51,964 nucleotides of DNA from Rhizobium alarense (GCF_021555155.1 NZ_JAKGBU010000002.1:1-51964), one strand, 5' to 3'. Positions 25,956 to 34,198 are shown, numbered from the stretch's first letter. A program made the numbers and translations. The notes: a model not told the origin generated them from the sequence alone.

Positions 25956-26504
25956 ATGGTTGACGGATCGGTTTCCTCGGCATTGACGGACCTGAAGGCC
26001 AGGTGGGGCTGGTTCGTGGCGGTCGGCATCCTGATGCTGGTGCTCGGCGTCATCGCGCTCGGCAACCTGCTGCTCGCCACCGTCGCCTCGGTCTATTTCG
26101 TCGGCGCGCTGATGGTCGCGGGCGCCGCGGTGCATCTCGTGCATGCCGTCCAGGTCAAGGGGTGGAGCGAGCGGCTTTACTGGGGCGTTTCGGGCCTGCT
26201 CTATTTTCTCGCCGGCCTCCTGGCCTTCTCCAATCCGCTGCTGGCCTCCGCCGTGCTGACGCTCTTCATGGCGGCGGCGCTCGTCGTCTCGGGCGGCATG
26301 CGCCTGTGGATCGGGCTTCGCCTGCGCGGTCACCGCGGCTGGGGCTGGATCGTCGCGGGCGGCGCGGTCAGCGCGCTCGCCGGCCTCGTCATCATGGCGG
26401 GCTGGCCGGTCAACAGCCTCTGGGTTCTCGGCCTCTTCCTTGCCTTCGACCTCGTGATGCAGGGCTGGTCGCTGGTCGCCTTCGGGCTGATGATGCGCAA
26501 CTGA
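25956..26504 (+). CDS. HdeD-family membrane protein
   Basis: This 182-residue integral membrane protein has six predicted spans in three hairpins, with WGWFVAVGILMLVLGVIALG and GWGWIVAGGAVSALAGLVIM as internal repeats. It matches the HdeD/DUF308 family, linked in enterics to acid resistance at high cell density. The start at 25956 has CGGAGGA upstream. It is divergent from betI, with 172 bases between their starts. Its role in this organism is not known. Confidence 0.83.
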   Translation: MVDGSVSSALTDLKARWGWFVAVGILMLVLGVIALGNLLLATVASVYFVGALMVAGAAVHLVHAVQVKGWSERLYWGVSGLLYFLAGLLAFSNPLLASAVLTLFMAAALVVSGGMRLWIGLRLRGHRGWGWIVAGGAVSALAGLVIMAGWPVNSLWVLGLFLAFDLVMQGWSLVAFGLMMRN

Positions 26505-26521
26505 AGCGGGCTCAAGGCCAT

Positions 26522-26551
26522 TTGACACGCCGCCTTTCCGCGCGCTAGGAA
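26522..26551 (+). promoter_or_regulatory. Possible promoter of the fluoride-riboswitch transcript
   Basis: A consensus -35 TTGACA (26522-26527) and a -10-like TAGGAA (26546-26551) are separated by 18 bases. Transcription from it would begin near 26558, just before the core aptamer. It starts 18 bases after the HdeD stop codon. Confidence 0.5.
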
Positions 26552-26552
26552 T

Positions 26553-26618
26553 CCCGGTGTGGGATGGGGATGGAGCTCCCCGACAACCGCCGACCATCGG
26601 CTGATAGCTCCTGCCGGG
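26553..26618 (+). ncRNA. Fluoride riboswitch (crcB motif) aptamer
   Basis: The stretch contains the conserved core of fluoride riboswitches. Stem 1 pairs GGGG (26566-26569) with CCCC (26578-26581). Its loop GAGCT (26573-26577) pairs with AGCTC (26606-26610) as the pseudoknot. The second hairpin is GCCGA-CCA-TCGGC (26589-26601), followed by the conserved CTGAT. The arrangement is the same as the Thermotoga petrophila aptamer. An outer pairing CCCGG (26553-26557) with CCGGG (26614-26618) is also possible. crcB, the fluoride channel gene, begins 100 bases later. Fluoride binding should raise crcB expression. Confidence 0.9.
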
Positions 26619-26656
26619 ACCGGCCGCGATGGCCGTCGAGGGCGGGAGCATGCGTT

Positions 26657-26680
26657 GCGGCCGCCGGAAGGCGGTTTTTT
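26657..26680 (+). terminator. Riboswitch-controlled terminator before crcB
   Basis: CCGCC-GGAA-GGCGG (26661-26674) is followed by six T and lies 38 bases before the crcB ATG. It is the natural expression platform of the fluoride riboswitch: without fluoride the terminator forms, and with fluoride the aptamer should disfavour it. Confidence 0.75.
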
Positions 26681-26717
26681 GCTGCCCGGCGCGTGACGAA
26701 ACAGGAAAGGGCAGCGC

Positions 26718-27107
26718 ATGAACTATCTCATCGTCTTTCTGGGCGCCGGCGTCGGCGGCGCGGGACGCCATGGCGTCAACCTGCTGGCCGCGCGTTTCTT
26801 CGGCGCCGGTTTTCCCATGGGCACGCTCGCCGTCAATGTCATCGGCTGCTTCGTGATGGGGGCGATCGCCGGCGTCTTCGCGTTCAGGGGGCATCTGCCG
26901 CAGGAAATGCGGCTGTTCCTCACCACCGGCATCCTCGGCGGCTTCACCACCTTCTCGGCCTTTTCGCTCGACGCGGCCCTGCTCTGGGAGCGTGGTGAGG
27001 CCGGGCTCGCGGCCACGTATGTCGGCATCTCGGTGCTTCTGTCGCTGGCAGGCGTTGCGGCCGGCCTCGCGCTGACGCGCGTCGCTTTCGCGGGAGGCGG
27101 GATGTGA
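26718..27107 (+). CDS. crcB: Fluoride channel CrcB/Fluc
   Basis: This 129-residue, four-span membrane protein forms a dual-topology dimeric fluoride channel that expels F-. Family motifs are GAGVGGAGRHGVNLL near the N-terminus, MGTLAVNVIGCFVMG (the VN motif with the pore asparagine), and GGFTTFSAFSLD with the conserved phenylalanines and central Na site. The fluoride riboswitch lies directly upstream. Its stop codon overlaps the next gene's GTG start. Confidence 0.96.
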   Translation: MNYLIVFLGAGVGGAGRHGVNLLAARFFGAGFPMGTLAVNVIGCFVMGAIAGVFAFRGHLPQEMRLFLTTGILGGFTTFSAFSLDAALLWERGEAGLAATYVGISVLLSLAGVAAGLALTRVAFAGGGM

Positions 27108-27541
27108 AGGGACTTCTGTCCGCCTGGCAGATCTGGGCGCTCGGCTCCGCACTCTTCGCCGCGCTGACGGCGGTCTTCGCAAAGGTCGGCATAGCGGGTG
27201 TCAATTCCGACTTCGCCACCTTCGTGCGCACGGTCGTCATCCTGCTGGCGCTTGCGGCGATCCTGACCCTTGCCGGCAACTGGCAGGCACCCGGCGCGCT
27301 CTCGGCCCGAAGCTGGCTCTTTCTCGTGCTGTCCGGTCTTGCCACCGGCGCGTCATGGCTCTGCTACTTCCGCGCGCTGCAACTGGGGACCGCATCGCAG
27401 GTCGCCCCGGTGGACAAGCTGAGCGTCGTGCTCGTCGCCGTTTTCGCCTTTCTCTTCCTCGGCGAGCAGCTTTCGGTCGCCCATTGGGCGGCGGTCGGCC
27501 TGATTGCGGCGGGCGCCGTGATGCTGACGCTGCCTATATGA
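27104..27541 (+). CDS. Half-size EamA/DMT-superfamily membrane protein
   Basis: This 145-residue protein has one EamA domain with about five spans (IWALGSALFAALTAVFAKVG, SWLFLVLSGLATGASWLCYF, VDKLSVVLVAVFAFLFLGEQ). Most EamA transporters carry two such repeats, so this one should act as a dimer. Its GTG start overlaps the crcB stop by four bases (27104-27107), so the pair is translationally coupled. It is therefore under the fluoride riboswitch as well. Its substrate is unknown; a link to fluoride or to the cytosolic consequences of fluoride is inferred only from context. Confidence 0.85.
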   Translation: MKGLLSAWQIWALGSALFAALTAVFAKVGIAGVNSDFATFVRTVVILLALAAILTLAGNWQAPGALSARSWLFLVLSGLATGASWLCYFRALQLGTASQVAPVDKLSVVLVAVFAFLFLGEQLSVAHWAAVGLIAAGAVMLTLPI

Positions 27542-27663
27542 TGCGATCCTGTTTCAACCCTTTGTAGTCATTCAACTTTCATCAAACCGTCATATTCGGG
27601 AAACGGATTCTTCAGCCCTGCCGGTTGACACTTCGCGCATCTTTTCCGCCCGGAGTGAATGGA

Positions 27664-29505
27664 ATGTCCGCTGCCGAGATGATCGCCCTCAACCGCTTTG
27701 CCGACGACGAGATCGTCACGTTGGCGAAGCTCGTCGTCGAGACGGCCTTCCAGCCGATCGTCGAGGCGGCGACGGGGGCGGTGTTCGGCTACGAATCGCT
27801 GATGCGCGGCTTCGACCGCCTCGGCTTCCGCTCTCCGCTCGACCTGCTCGACCGGGCCTTCGCCGTCGGCCAGCTCCTGCCGCTGGAGCACATGGTCAAC
27901 AGCCGCGCCTTCGCGGCTTTCGCCGCGCTGCCGGACTTCCGCTCGCGCACCCTTTTCGTGAACCTCGATTCGCGCCTCGTCTCCATCGGCTCCGACATCG
28001 TCGAGCGGCTGACGACGCATCTGAAGCGTGCCGGCATTCCGCCGTCCTCGATCTGTTTCGAGATTTCCGAGCGCTTCGACAACGACGGTGTGCCGGAATT
28101 TGCCGATCTCATGCGCAAGCTCAGGCTCGCCGGCTTCAAGCTCGCCATCGACGATTTCGGCGTCGGCCACAACGGGCTGAAGCTGCTCTGCGACCATCCC
28201 GTCGACTATCTCAAGATCGACCGCCATTTCATCTGCGGCATCGACGCGAATGCCCGCAAGCGTCACCTCGTGAAAAATGCGGTCAAGGCGGCGCATGTGC
28301 TCGGCACGCGCGTCATCGCCGAAGGTGTCGAGAACGAGGCGGAATTCCTCGCCTGCCGCGATTGCGGCTGCGACCTCGTGCAGGGCTGGTTCGTTTCGCG
28401 CCCGGTCACCGATTTTTCGGCGCTGCGCGCCGCGTACCCCCAAGTGGAGCGGTCCGGCGGCGCGCGCCGCAGCTCGCCCTCGCTCGACGGCATCCTGATC
28501 CGCCGCCAGATCGAGCAGCTTCCCGCGGTGCGCGAGGACGGCACGCTGGAAGGCGTCTTCGAGCTCTTCCGACGCAACCCGACCCGCACCTTCTTCCCGG
28601 TGCTGAACGCCAATGACGAGCCGCGCGGCATCGTGCACGAGTATCATGTCAAGGCGGTGAGCTATCACCCCTTCGGCCGCGATCTGATCAAGAACAAGCT
28701 CTACCAGAAGAGCCTGTCGCATTTCGTCTCCATGACGCCGGTCGCCGACCTCGACACGCCGGCCGAGGAACTGCTCAACATCTTCGCCGACATGGGCGGC
28801 AGCGAATGCGTGATCCTGACGGAGAACATGCGCTACGCCGGCATCCTGTCGGCCTCGTCGCTGCTCAAGATCATCAACGAGAAACGGCTGAAGACGGCGG
28901 AGGACCAGAATCCGCTGACCGGCCTTCCCGGCAACCGCTCGATTCGCGACTATCTGCAGGACCAGGCGCTCGACGGCGACCAGCTGCGTGCCTTCTGCTA
29001 CTTCGACTTCGACAACTTCAAGCCCTTCAACGACCACTACGGCTTCCAGAAGGGCGACCAGGCGATTTCGCTCTTCGCCTCGCTGCTGCGCCGCCATCTG
29101 GTGGGCGAGGATGTCTTCATCGGCCATCTCGGCGGTGACGATTTTTTTGCCGGCATTTCGGGCCGCAGCGACGAGGACCTACGCGCGCTGCTCATGACGG
29201 TTCTCGACGATTTCGCCCGGGAAGCCCGCCAGCTCTATGCCGAGGAGGACCAGCGCAACGGCCATATCGACGGCATCGACCGCTACGGCGAGGCCCGCAG
29301 CTTCCCGCTGATGCGCTGCTCGGCGGCGGTCTTCCTGGTGGAGGAGGGCGAGGTGATCGCCGATGCCGGCCTGATCAGCGCAGGCATCGCGGCCATGAAG
29401 TCGGCGGCCAAGGCAGACCCGACCGGCATGACCGTCTCCCGTCCGACGGTCGTGACCGATCGCGCCTCTGCGCGACCGGCGGTGGTGAAGGCGGCCGCCC
29501 GGTGA
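27664..29505 (+). CDS. EAL-CBS-GGDEF cyclic-di-GMP protein
   Basis: This 613-residue cytosolic protein has an N-terminal EAL phosphodiesterase domain (ESL at 44-46; NLDSRL, EISER, IDDFGVG, LKIDRHF, AEGVENE and VQGWF all keep the metal and substrate residues). A central region (about 275-425) resembles paired CBS domains. A C-terminal GGDEF domain has GGDDF at 490-494 and the FDFDNFKPFNDHYGF segment. No RxxD inhibitory site precedes GGDDF. The protein may both make and break c-di-GMP, with CBS pairs sensing nucleotides. The start at 27664 has GGAG eight bases upstream. Confidence 0.9.
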   Translation: MSAAEMIALNRFADDEIVTLAKLVVETAFQPIVEAATGAVFGYESLMRGFDRLGFRSPLDLLDRAFAVGQLLPLEHMVNSRAFAAFAALPDFRSRTLFVNLDSRLVSIGSDIVERLTTHLKRAGIPPSSICFEISERFDNDGVPEFADLMRKLRLAGFKLAIDDFGVGHNGLKLLCDHPVDYLKIDRHFICGIDANARKRHLVKNAVKAAHVLGTRVIAEGVENEAEFLACRDCGCDLVQGWFVSRPVTDFSALRAAYPQVERSGGARRSSPSLDGILIRRQIEQLPAVREDGTLEGVFELFRRNPTRTFFPVLNANDEPRGIVHEYHVKAVSYHPFGRDLIKNKLYQKSLSHFVSMTPVADLDTPAEELLNIFADMGGSECVILTENMRYAGILSASSLLKIINEKRLKTAEDQNPLTGLPGNRSIRDYLQDQALDGDQLRAFCYFDFDNFKPFNDHYGFQKGDQAISLFASLLRRHLVGEDVFIGHLGGDDFFAGISGRSDEDLRALLMTVLDDFAREARQLYAEEDQRNGHIDGIDRYGEARSFPLMRCSAAVFLVEEGEVIADAGLISAGIAAMKSAAKADPTGMTVSRPTVVTDRASARPAVVKAAAR

Positions 29506-29507
29506 GC

Positions 29508-29529
29508 CCGGCGCCGTGAGGCGCCGGTT
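29508..29529 (+). terminator. GC-rich hairpin after the EAL-CBS-GGDEF gene
   Basis: A perfect eight-base stem CCGGCGCC / GGCGCCGG with loop GTGA is followed by TTG only. It begins three bases after the stop codon and could end transcription weakly or protect the message end. Confidence 0.4.
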
Positions 29530-29589
29530 GCGCACGGGCACGTGATCATTCTCCGGCCGGCGACCCCGCGGGGAAGCGCTGGACCCGCG

Positions 29590-29844
29590 CTAGTTGATGA
29601 TCGTGACGCCCGTGGCCAGGTGTTTCGTTCCGGGATCGTAGGAGATCCGCACCGTGTCGCCGGCCTTCAGCCTGGGATCGTTGAAACCGGGCGGCAACCT
29701 GTACATCGTGCCGTCGGCGAGCGTCAGGCTCATCGCCGCGGGGCTGTATTCCTTCACCGTTCCGGTCGCGGTCTGCGCGGCAAGCGCGAAAGCCGGAGTG
29801 GTCAGAACGGTCACGATGGCAAGGTTGGAAAGAAGAACACGCAT
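29590..29844 (-). CDS. DUF1344 exported protein
   Basis: This roughly 84-residue protein has a signal peptide (LLSNLAIVTVLTTPAFALA) and a small beta-barrel-like domain (ATGTVKEYSPAAMSLTLADG, then TMYRLPPGFNDPRLKAGDTV) typical of the rhizobial DUF1344 family. It is expected in the periplasm. The function is unknown. The ATG at 29844 has AAAGGA at good spacing, whereas the ATG at 29853 lies too close to it. Confidence 0.75.
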   Translation of the reverse strand: MRVLLSNLAIVTVLTTPAFALAAQTATGTVKEYSPAAMSLTLADGTMYRLPPGFNDPRLKAGDTVRISYDPGTKHLATGVTIIN

Positions 29845-30172
29845 CTGCGTCATCCTTTGAATGCCCCGACATGGGGCCTGTCGAAGCCGTCCGGAAGCGT
29901 CGCGTCGCGGTGATCGATCTCGCCGCCGGCGCTTCCCGGCTTCGAGAGGAGACTAGGCCTGCGCCGCGGCCGCTTCAAATTAACAAGAGTTAATTGTGCG
30001 GCGCCGAAAAATGCCCCGATTCCAGTCCTTTGCGTCGAAATGGAGGCGGTGCTGAAGACGCGAAAAAATGTCGCCGTCGAGCGGAACGATTCAAACTGCC
30101 GCCGCTTTCGGATACTATGGCAAGGCGGTCGCTTCGGCTGCGCCGGGGCACGGCGGGGAGGCAAGAAATCCA

Positions 30173-31174
30173 ATGTCACTTCCGACTTCGATGACCTATA
30201 TCGGCCTCAAGGATTTCGGCGGCCCGGACGCCTTGATGCTCAGCAACAGCACGCTGCCGCAGCCGCGCTACGGCGAGATTCTCGTGCGCGTCGAGGCCGC
30301 CGGCATCAACCGGCCCGACGTCATGCAGCGCAAGGGCGACTATCCGCCGCCGCCCGGCGCCAGCCCGATCCTCGGCCTTGAGGTCGCCGGCGAGGTGGTC
30401 GCGATCGGCGAGGGTGTTTCCGGCTTCTGGCCGGGAGACAAGGTCTGTGCACTCGCCAATGGCGGCGGTTATGCCGAATATTGCGCCGTGCCCGCCACCC
30501 AGGCGCTGCCCTGGCCGAAAGGCTACGATGCCGTCAGGGCCGCGGCGCTGCCCGAGACCTTCTTCACCGTCTGGGCGAACCTCTTCATGATGGCGGAGTT
30601 GAAGCGCGGCGAGACGGTGCTCGTGCACGGCGGCTCGAGCGGTATCGGCACGACGGCGATCCAGCTCGCCAGGGCGTTCGGCGCCAGGGTCTATGTGACG
30701 GCGGGCAGCGCGGAAAAATGCGAGGCCTGCGTCGCGCTCGGCGCCGCCCGCGCCATCAATTACCGGCAGCAGGATTTCTGCTCGGCGATCGCCGAGGAGA
30801 CCGGCAAGAAGGGCGTCGACGTCATCCTCGACATGATCGGCGCGGCCTATTTCGAGCGCAATCTCCGCACGCTCGCCCGCGACGGCCGCCTGTCGATCAT
30901 CGCCTTCCTCGGCGGAACCTTCGTCGAGAAGGTGAGCCTCGCGCCGATCCTGCAGCGGCGCCTGCGCGTCACGGGCTCGGCCATGCGGCCGCGCACCTCG
31001 GCGGAAAAGCAGGAGATCCGCAACCAACTGTTCGAGAGGGTCTGGCCGCTGCTGGAGGAGGGGCGGATCGCGCCCGTCATCCATGCCGTGCTGCCCTTTT
31101 CCCAGGCCGCCATCGCCCACCGCATGATGGAACACGGCGATCATATCGGAAAGATCATGCTGACGCTCGACTGA
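30173..31174 (+). CDS. NAD(P)H-dependent quinone oxidoreductase (PIG3-type)
   Basis: This 333-residue zinc-independent medium-chain oxidoreductase matches the PIG3/quinone oxidoreductase group. The N-terminal domain opens [19 protein letters not shown] and continues [20 protein letters not shown]. The NADPH-binding fold has [20 protein letters not shown] near residues 142-161. It probably reduces quinones or other electrophiles. The start at 30173 is chosen for the GGGGAGG upstream. It is encoded alone, with a 330-base upstream region that includes an AT-rich stretch. Confidence 0.9.
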   Translation: MSLPTSMTYIGLKDFGGPDALMLSNSTLPQPRYGEILVRVEAAGINRPDVMQRKGDYPPPPGASPILGLEVAGEVVAIGEGVSGFWPGDKVCALANGGGYAEYCAVPATQALPWPKGYDAVRAAALPETFFTVWANLFMMAELKRGETVLVHGGSSGIGTTAIQLARAFGARVYVTAGSAEKCEACVALGAARAINYRQQDFCSAIAEETGKKGVDVILDMIGAAYFERNLRTLARDGRLSIIAFLGGTFVEKVSLAPILQRRLRVTGSAMRPRTSAEKQEIRNQLFERVWPLLEEGRIAPVIHAVLPFSQAAIAHRMMEHGDHIGKIMLTLD

Positions 31175-31212
31175 GACATGCCGTGCATGCGGTTGCGGCT
31201 TCCGTCCCGGCG

Positions 31213-32640
31213 TCAGGGCCGCCTGCCGACGAGCGAGACGGAAAGCGCGAAGGCGGCGAGCGCCGGCAGGGTGAAGAGCCCGTAGAGCCAGGTGGCGGCC
31301 GAGATGGTGCCGGCGACGCCGCCGGGGTCGATGAGGCCGGTGCTGTTCGCCGCGACCCCGCTCAGCGCCGCGCCGAAGGCGCTGCCGAGCGACTGCATGG
31401 TGGTGATGGCCGCCGAGGCCTTGTCCTTCTCGCCCTCCGGTGCGAGCCGCAGCACCAGCGTCACCAGATGCGCCCAGCCGAGGCCGACGCCGAATCCCAT
31501 GCCGAAGACGGCGAGCGAGGCGGGGACGAGGATCGCGAGCCGTGCTTCCGGATTGTGGCGCGCCAGCAGCAGGACGAGCAGGCCGGTCGCCGCGGCCTCG
31601 ACGAGCGCGCCGGCCGCGATCGACAGCGTCGCGGCGCGTCCCGTCAGTCCGGCGACGAGAAAGGCCGATGCCGTCCAGCCGAGCGCGATGAGCGCCACCA
31701 GATAGCCGGAAACGAGCGGCCTGATGCCATGCAGGTCCTGCAGGAAATAGGGGATGTAGATGTCCGAGGCGAGCGCCACGAGCAGCAGCAGCATCACAAG
31801 GTAGATGCGGGCAAGCGGCGAGGCGAGGCGGGCCGCGCCGTTCGGGAGGAGCCGCGCCCGGGCCTGCCGCTCGACGATGAGCATCGCGGCGACCGCGAGC
31901 GCCGCTGCGCCGGCGAGCCCGCCGCGCAGGGCCACCGTCTCCACCGAACCGGCGAAGGAAACAAGCAGCACGGCGGCAAGCAGCAGGAGGATCTGCGCGA
32001 AGGGCGCGCCGGCCGCCAGCCGGCCGTCGTCCTCGCCGCTCGGAAGCAGCCGCGGCGCGGCGACAGCCATGAGGCCGGCGATCGGGATCAGCACGAGGAA
32101 CGCCTCGCGCCAGGCGCTGCCGGCCGCGAAGACGCCGCCGATCGTCGGGCCGAGAAAGGTCGCGACGCCCCAGATCGCCGCATAGAGCGTCGTCGCGACG
32201 TTCCACAGCCGCTCCGGATAGACGAAGCGGATGAAGGAGTAGCCGAGCGTCACGAGCAGTCCGGCGCCGAGGCCCTGCACGGCGCGGCCGAGGAGCACCA
32301 CCTCCATGGCCGGTGCCAGCGCGCAGACGAGGCTGCCCGCCCCGAAGAGCAGCGCGCCGGAGACATAGGCGCGGTTGAGGCTGACGCTTGCCGGCCGCAC
32401 CGCGATGAAGATCGAGCCGAGCACCGAGGCGGCGACATAGAGCGTCGTCGCCCAGGCGAAGAGCGGCAGGCCGCCGATGTCGCGCACGATCGACGGCATC
32501 AGCGTCGCGGTGATATAGGTCTCGACCGCATGCAGCGCGACGCCGCCGCCGAGCATCACCGTGCCTGGGAGATGGGTGCGGGAAAACAGGCTGGAAAGCC
32601 GCGGTACGGCCTCCTTCGGGCTGGCGACGCTGTCGGACAT
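31213..32640 (-). CDS. MFS transporter (DHA2-like)
   Basis: This 475-residue membrane protein has about 14 hydrophobic segments. The motif A-like region is replaced by a GRAVQGLGAGLLVTLGYSFI segment typical of drug/H+ antiporters, and motif C-like glycines follow (FLGPTIGGVFAAGSAWREAF). A long extramembrane loop in the middle contains arginine-rich stretches. It probably exports small molecules. The start MSDSVASPKEAVPRL at 32640 is chosen over an upstream ATG. It lies 125 bases from the convergently placed AhpD-like gene end; both are on the minus strand. Confidence 0.88.
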   Translation of the reverse strand: MSDSVASPKEAVPRLSSLFSRTHLPGTVMLGGGVALHAVETYITATLMPSIVRDIGGLPLFAWATTLYVAASVLGSIFIAVRPASVSLNRAYVSGALLFGAGSLVCALAPAMEVVLLGRAVQGLGAGLLVTLGYSFIRFVYPERLWNVATTLYAAIWGVATFLGPTIGGVFAAGSAWREAFLVLIPIAGLMAVAAPRLLPSGEDDGRLAAGAPFAQILLLLAAVLLVSFAGSVETVALRGGLAGAAALAVAAMLIVERQARARLLPNGAARLASPLARIYLVMLLLLVALASDIYIPYFLQDLHGIRPLVSGYLVALIALGWTASAFLVAGLTGRAATLSIAAGALVEAAATGLLVLLLARHNPEARLAILVPASLAVFGMGFGVGLGWAHLVTLVLRLAPEGEKDKASAAITTMQSLGSAFGAALSGVAANSTGLIDPGGVAGTISAATWLYGLFTLPALAAFALSVSLVGRRP

Positions 32641-32764
32641 GGGAAAAGCCTTGCGGTATGCGAATGTGTGCGGACAAGAGGTCGCACGGGCGGGATTCGA
32701 GTTCAAGCTGCGACGTTCACGGCGGCAGGCGGCCCCGGCGAACCGGGACCGCGCCGCTGTCAGG

Positions 32765-33223
32765 TCACGGGGTCCATTCGCCGGCGACCTGCCGGGTCGC
32801 GACGTTGAAGCGGTTCCAGACGTTGATCGCCGCGATTTCCACGACGAGGGCGGCGAGCGCCGGCTCGTCGTAGTGCCGGGCGGCCTCGTTCCAGATCGCG
32901 TCCGGCACCGCCTCCTCGCGGTCGGCGATGCGGGTGAGCGCCTCTGTCAGCGCCAGCGCGGCGCGCTCGGCGTCCGTGTAGAAGGGGGCTTCCCGCCACG
33001 CGGCGACGGAGAGGATGCGCCGGTCGGTCTCGCCGGCCTTCTTCATCATGCGGGGATGCAGGTCGACGCAGAAGCCGCAGCCGTTGATCTGGCTTGCGCG
33101 CAGATGCACGAGATGGGCGGCCTTCTCCGGCAGGTCGGACTGCTGCGCGGCCCCCTGCAGCGAGCGCATCGCGGTCAGGACGTCGGGCAGGACGGTGACG
33201 ATATTGGTCATTCGGGATTGCAT
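32765..33223 (-). CDS. AhpD-like carboxymuconolactone decarboxylase-family protein
   Basis: This 152-residue protein belongs to the CMD/AhpD family. The redox motif NGCGFCVDLHPRMM carries CxxC and the downstream histidine of the AhpD active site. The rest follows the family (EREEAVPDAIWNEAARHYDE, AINVWNRFNVATRQVAG). It is probably a peroxidase partner or a stress enzyme. The start at 33223 has AAGGAG seven bases upstream. It is divergent from an ECF41-type sigma factor gene, the typical context in which CMD-family genes are the sigma factor's target. Confidence 0.9.
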   Translation of the reverse strand: MQSRMTNIVTVLPDVLTAMRSLQGAAQQSDLPEKAAHLVHLRASQINGCGFCVDLHPRMMKKAGETDRRILSVAAWREAPFYTDAERAALALTEALTRIADREEAVPDAIWNEAARHYDEPALAALVVEIAAINVWNRFNVATRQVAGEWTP

Positions 33224-33225
33224 TT

Positions 33226-33328
33226 TCACACTCCTTGCAATGATTTCGGCTTCGACGGCGGCCGACCCTGTCACACCGGTGCGGCTGCGTTCGTCATGGC
33301 CATGACGCAGCCGAACGAAGGAGTGTGA
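33226..33328. repeat. Mirrored ribosome-binding segments of the AhpD-like and sigma genes
   Basis: The 11-mer AAGGAGTGTGA occurs just upstream of both start codons, on the plus strand at 33318-33328 for the sigma gene and on the minus strand at 33226-33236 for the AhpD-like gene. The two form a long-range inverted repeat. Shared evolution of the two leaders is suggested, since the match extends beyond the Shine-Dalgarno core. Confidence 0.5.
33269..33295 (+). promoter_or_regulatory. ECF41-type promoter driving the sigma factor gene
   Basis: TGTCACA (33269-33275) and CGTC (33292-33295) are 16 bases apart on the plus strand. These match the -35 and -10 signature reported for ECF41 sigma factors (from memory of that work). 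Transcription would start about 30 bases before the sigma factor ATG at 33332, so the factor would control itself. Confidence 0.7.
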
Positions 33329-33330
33329 CC
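33304..33330 (-). promoter_or_regulatory. ECF41-type promoter driving the AhpD-like gene
   Basis: On the minus strand GGTCACA (33324-33330) and CGTC (33304-33307) are separated by 16 bases, the same spacing as the plus-strand promoter. It faces the AhpD-like gene with a leader of about 75 bases. The -35 element touches the sigma factor ribosome-binding site. The two -10 elements form one perfect 16-bp palindrome CGTCATGGCCATGACG (33292-33307). Confidence 0.65.
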
Positions 33331-33331
33331 G

Positions 33332-34198
33332 ATGCGCGAGAAAAATGTCTGGAGCGACCGTTTCGAGGCCGAGCGCGGACGCCTGCGCGCCGTGGCCTTG
33401 CGCATGCTCGGCTCGCCGAGCGAGGCCGAGGATGCGGTGCAGGAGGCCTGGCTGCGCCTCAGCCGCTCGGATTCCGGCGGGATCGACAATCTCGGCGGCT
33501 GGCTGACGACGGTCGTCGGCCGCATCTGCCTCGACATGCTGCGCGCCCGCACGAAGCGCCGCGAGGAGCCGATCGACGGCGACGGGGGCGAGGTGCCGCA
33601 TGCCGATCCGGCTGCTGCCGCCGACGAACAGGCGGCGCTTGCCGACTCGGTCGGCCTTGCCTTGCTCGTCGTCCTGGAGCGCCTGACGCCGGCCGAGCGG
33701 CTCGCCTTCGTTCTGCACGACATGTTCGACGTGCCCTTCGAGGAGATCGGCCGCATCGTCGACCGCACGCCTGCCGCCGCCCGCCAGCTCGCGAGCCGCG
33801 CCCGCCGCCGCGTGCAGGGCCTGCCGGACATGCCGTCGGCGGACTACGAGCGTCGGAAGGGCGTCGTCGCGGCGTTTCTCGCCGCCTCGCGCGGCGGGGA
33901 TTTCGCAGGCCTGCTCGCCGTGCTCGATCCGGATGTCGTCTTCCACGCCGATGCCGATGCCGTGCGGCTCGGTTCGCTTGCCGAAATGCACGGCGCCGCG
34001 GCCGTCGCGCAAACCTTCAAGGGACGCGCCACGGCGGCGAGGCTCGCCCTCATCGACGGCGAGTTCGGTCTCGCCGTCATTCTCGGCGGCGAACTCCGGG
34101 TCGTCGTGCGCATGGAACTGGGCGGCGATCGCATCGTCGGCATCGAATCAATCGCCGACCCTGATGCCATCGCCGGTTTCGAGATCGCGTATCTATAG
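33332..34198 (+). CDS. ECF sigma factor with SnoaL-like C-terminal extension (ECF41/SigJ type)
   Basis: This 288-residue factor has sigma region 2 (LRAVALRMLGSPSEAEDAVQ, then AWLRLSRSD), region 4 (ERLAFVLHDMFDVPFEEIGR) and then, after a linker, a SnoaL/NTF2-like domain from about residue 175 (VVAAFLAASRGGDFAGLLAVLD). In ECF41 factors this C-terminal domain acts in place of an anti-sigma factor. Target genes are usually an adjacent carboxymuconolactone decarboxylase, oxidoreductase or epimerase, as seen here. GAAGGAG lies eight bases before the ATG. No anti-sigma gene is present. Confidence 0.93.
   Translation: MREKNVWSDRFEAERGRLRAVALRMLGSPSEAEDAVQEAWLRLSRSDSGGIDNLGGWLTTVVGRICLDMLRARTKRREEPIDGDGGEVPHADPAAAADEQAALADSVGLALLVVLERLTPAERLAFVLHDMFDVPFEEIGRIVDRTPAAARQLASRARRRVQGLPDMPSADYERRKGVVAAFLAASRGGDFAGLLAVLDPDVVFHADADAVRLGSLAEMHGAAAVAQTFKGRATAARLALIDGEFGLAVILGGELRVVVRMELGGDRIVGIESIADPDAIAGFEIAYL

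Noticed and set aside
30176-32677. An open frame of over 800 codons on the minus strand across the quinone oxidoreductase and MFS genes
   Set aside because: Its translation is dominated by arginine, alanine and glycine without domains. It is the shadow of high-GC genes in other frames.
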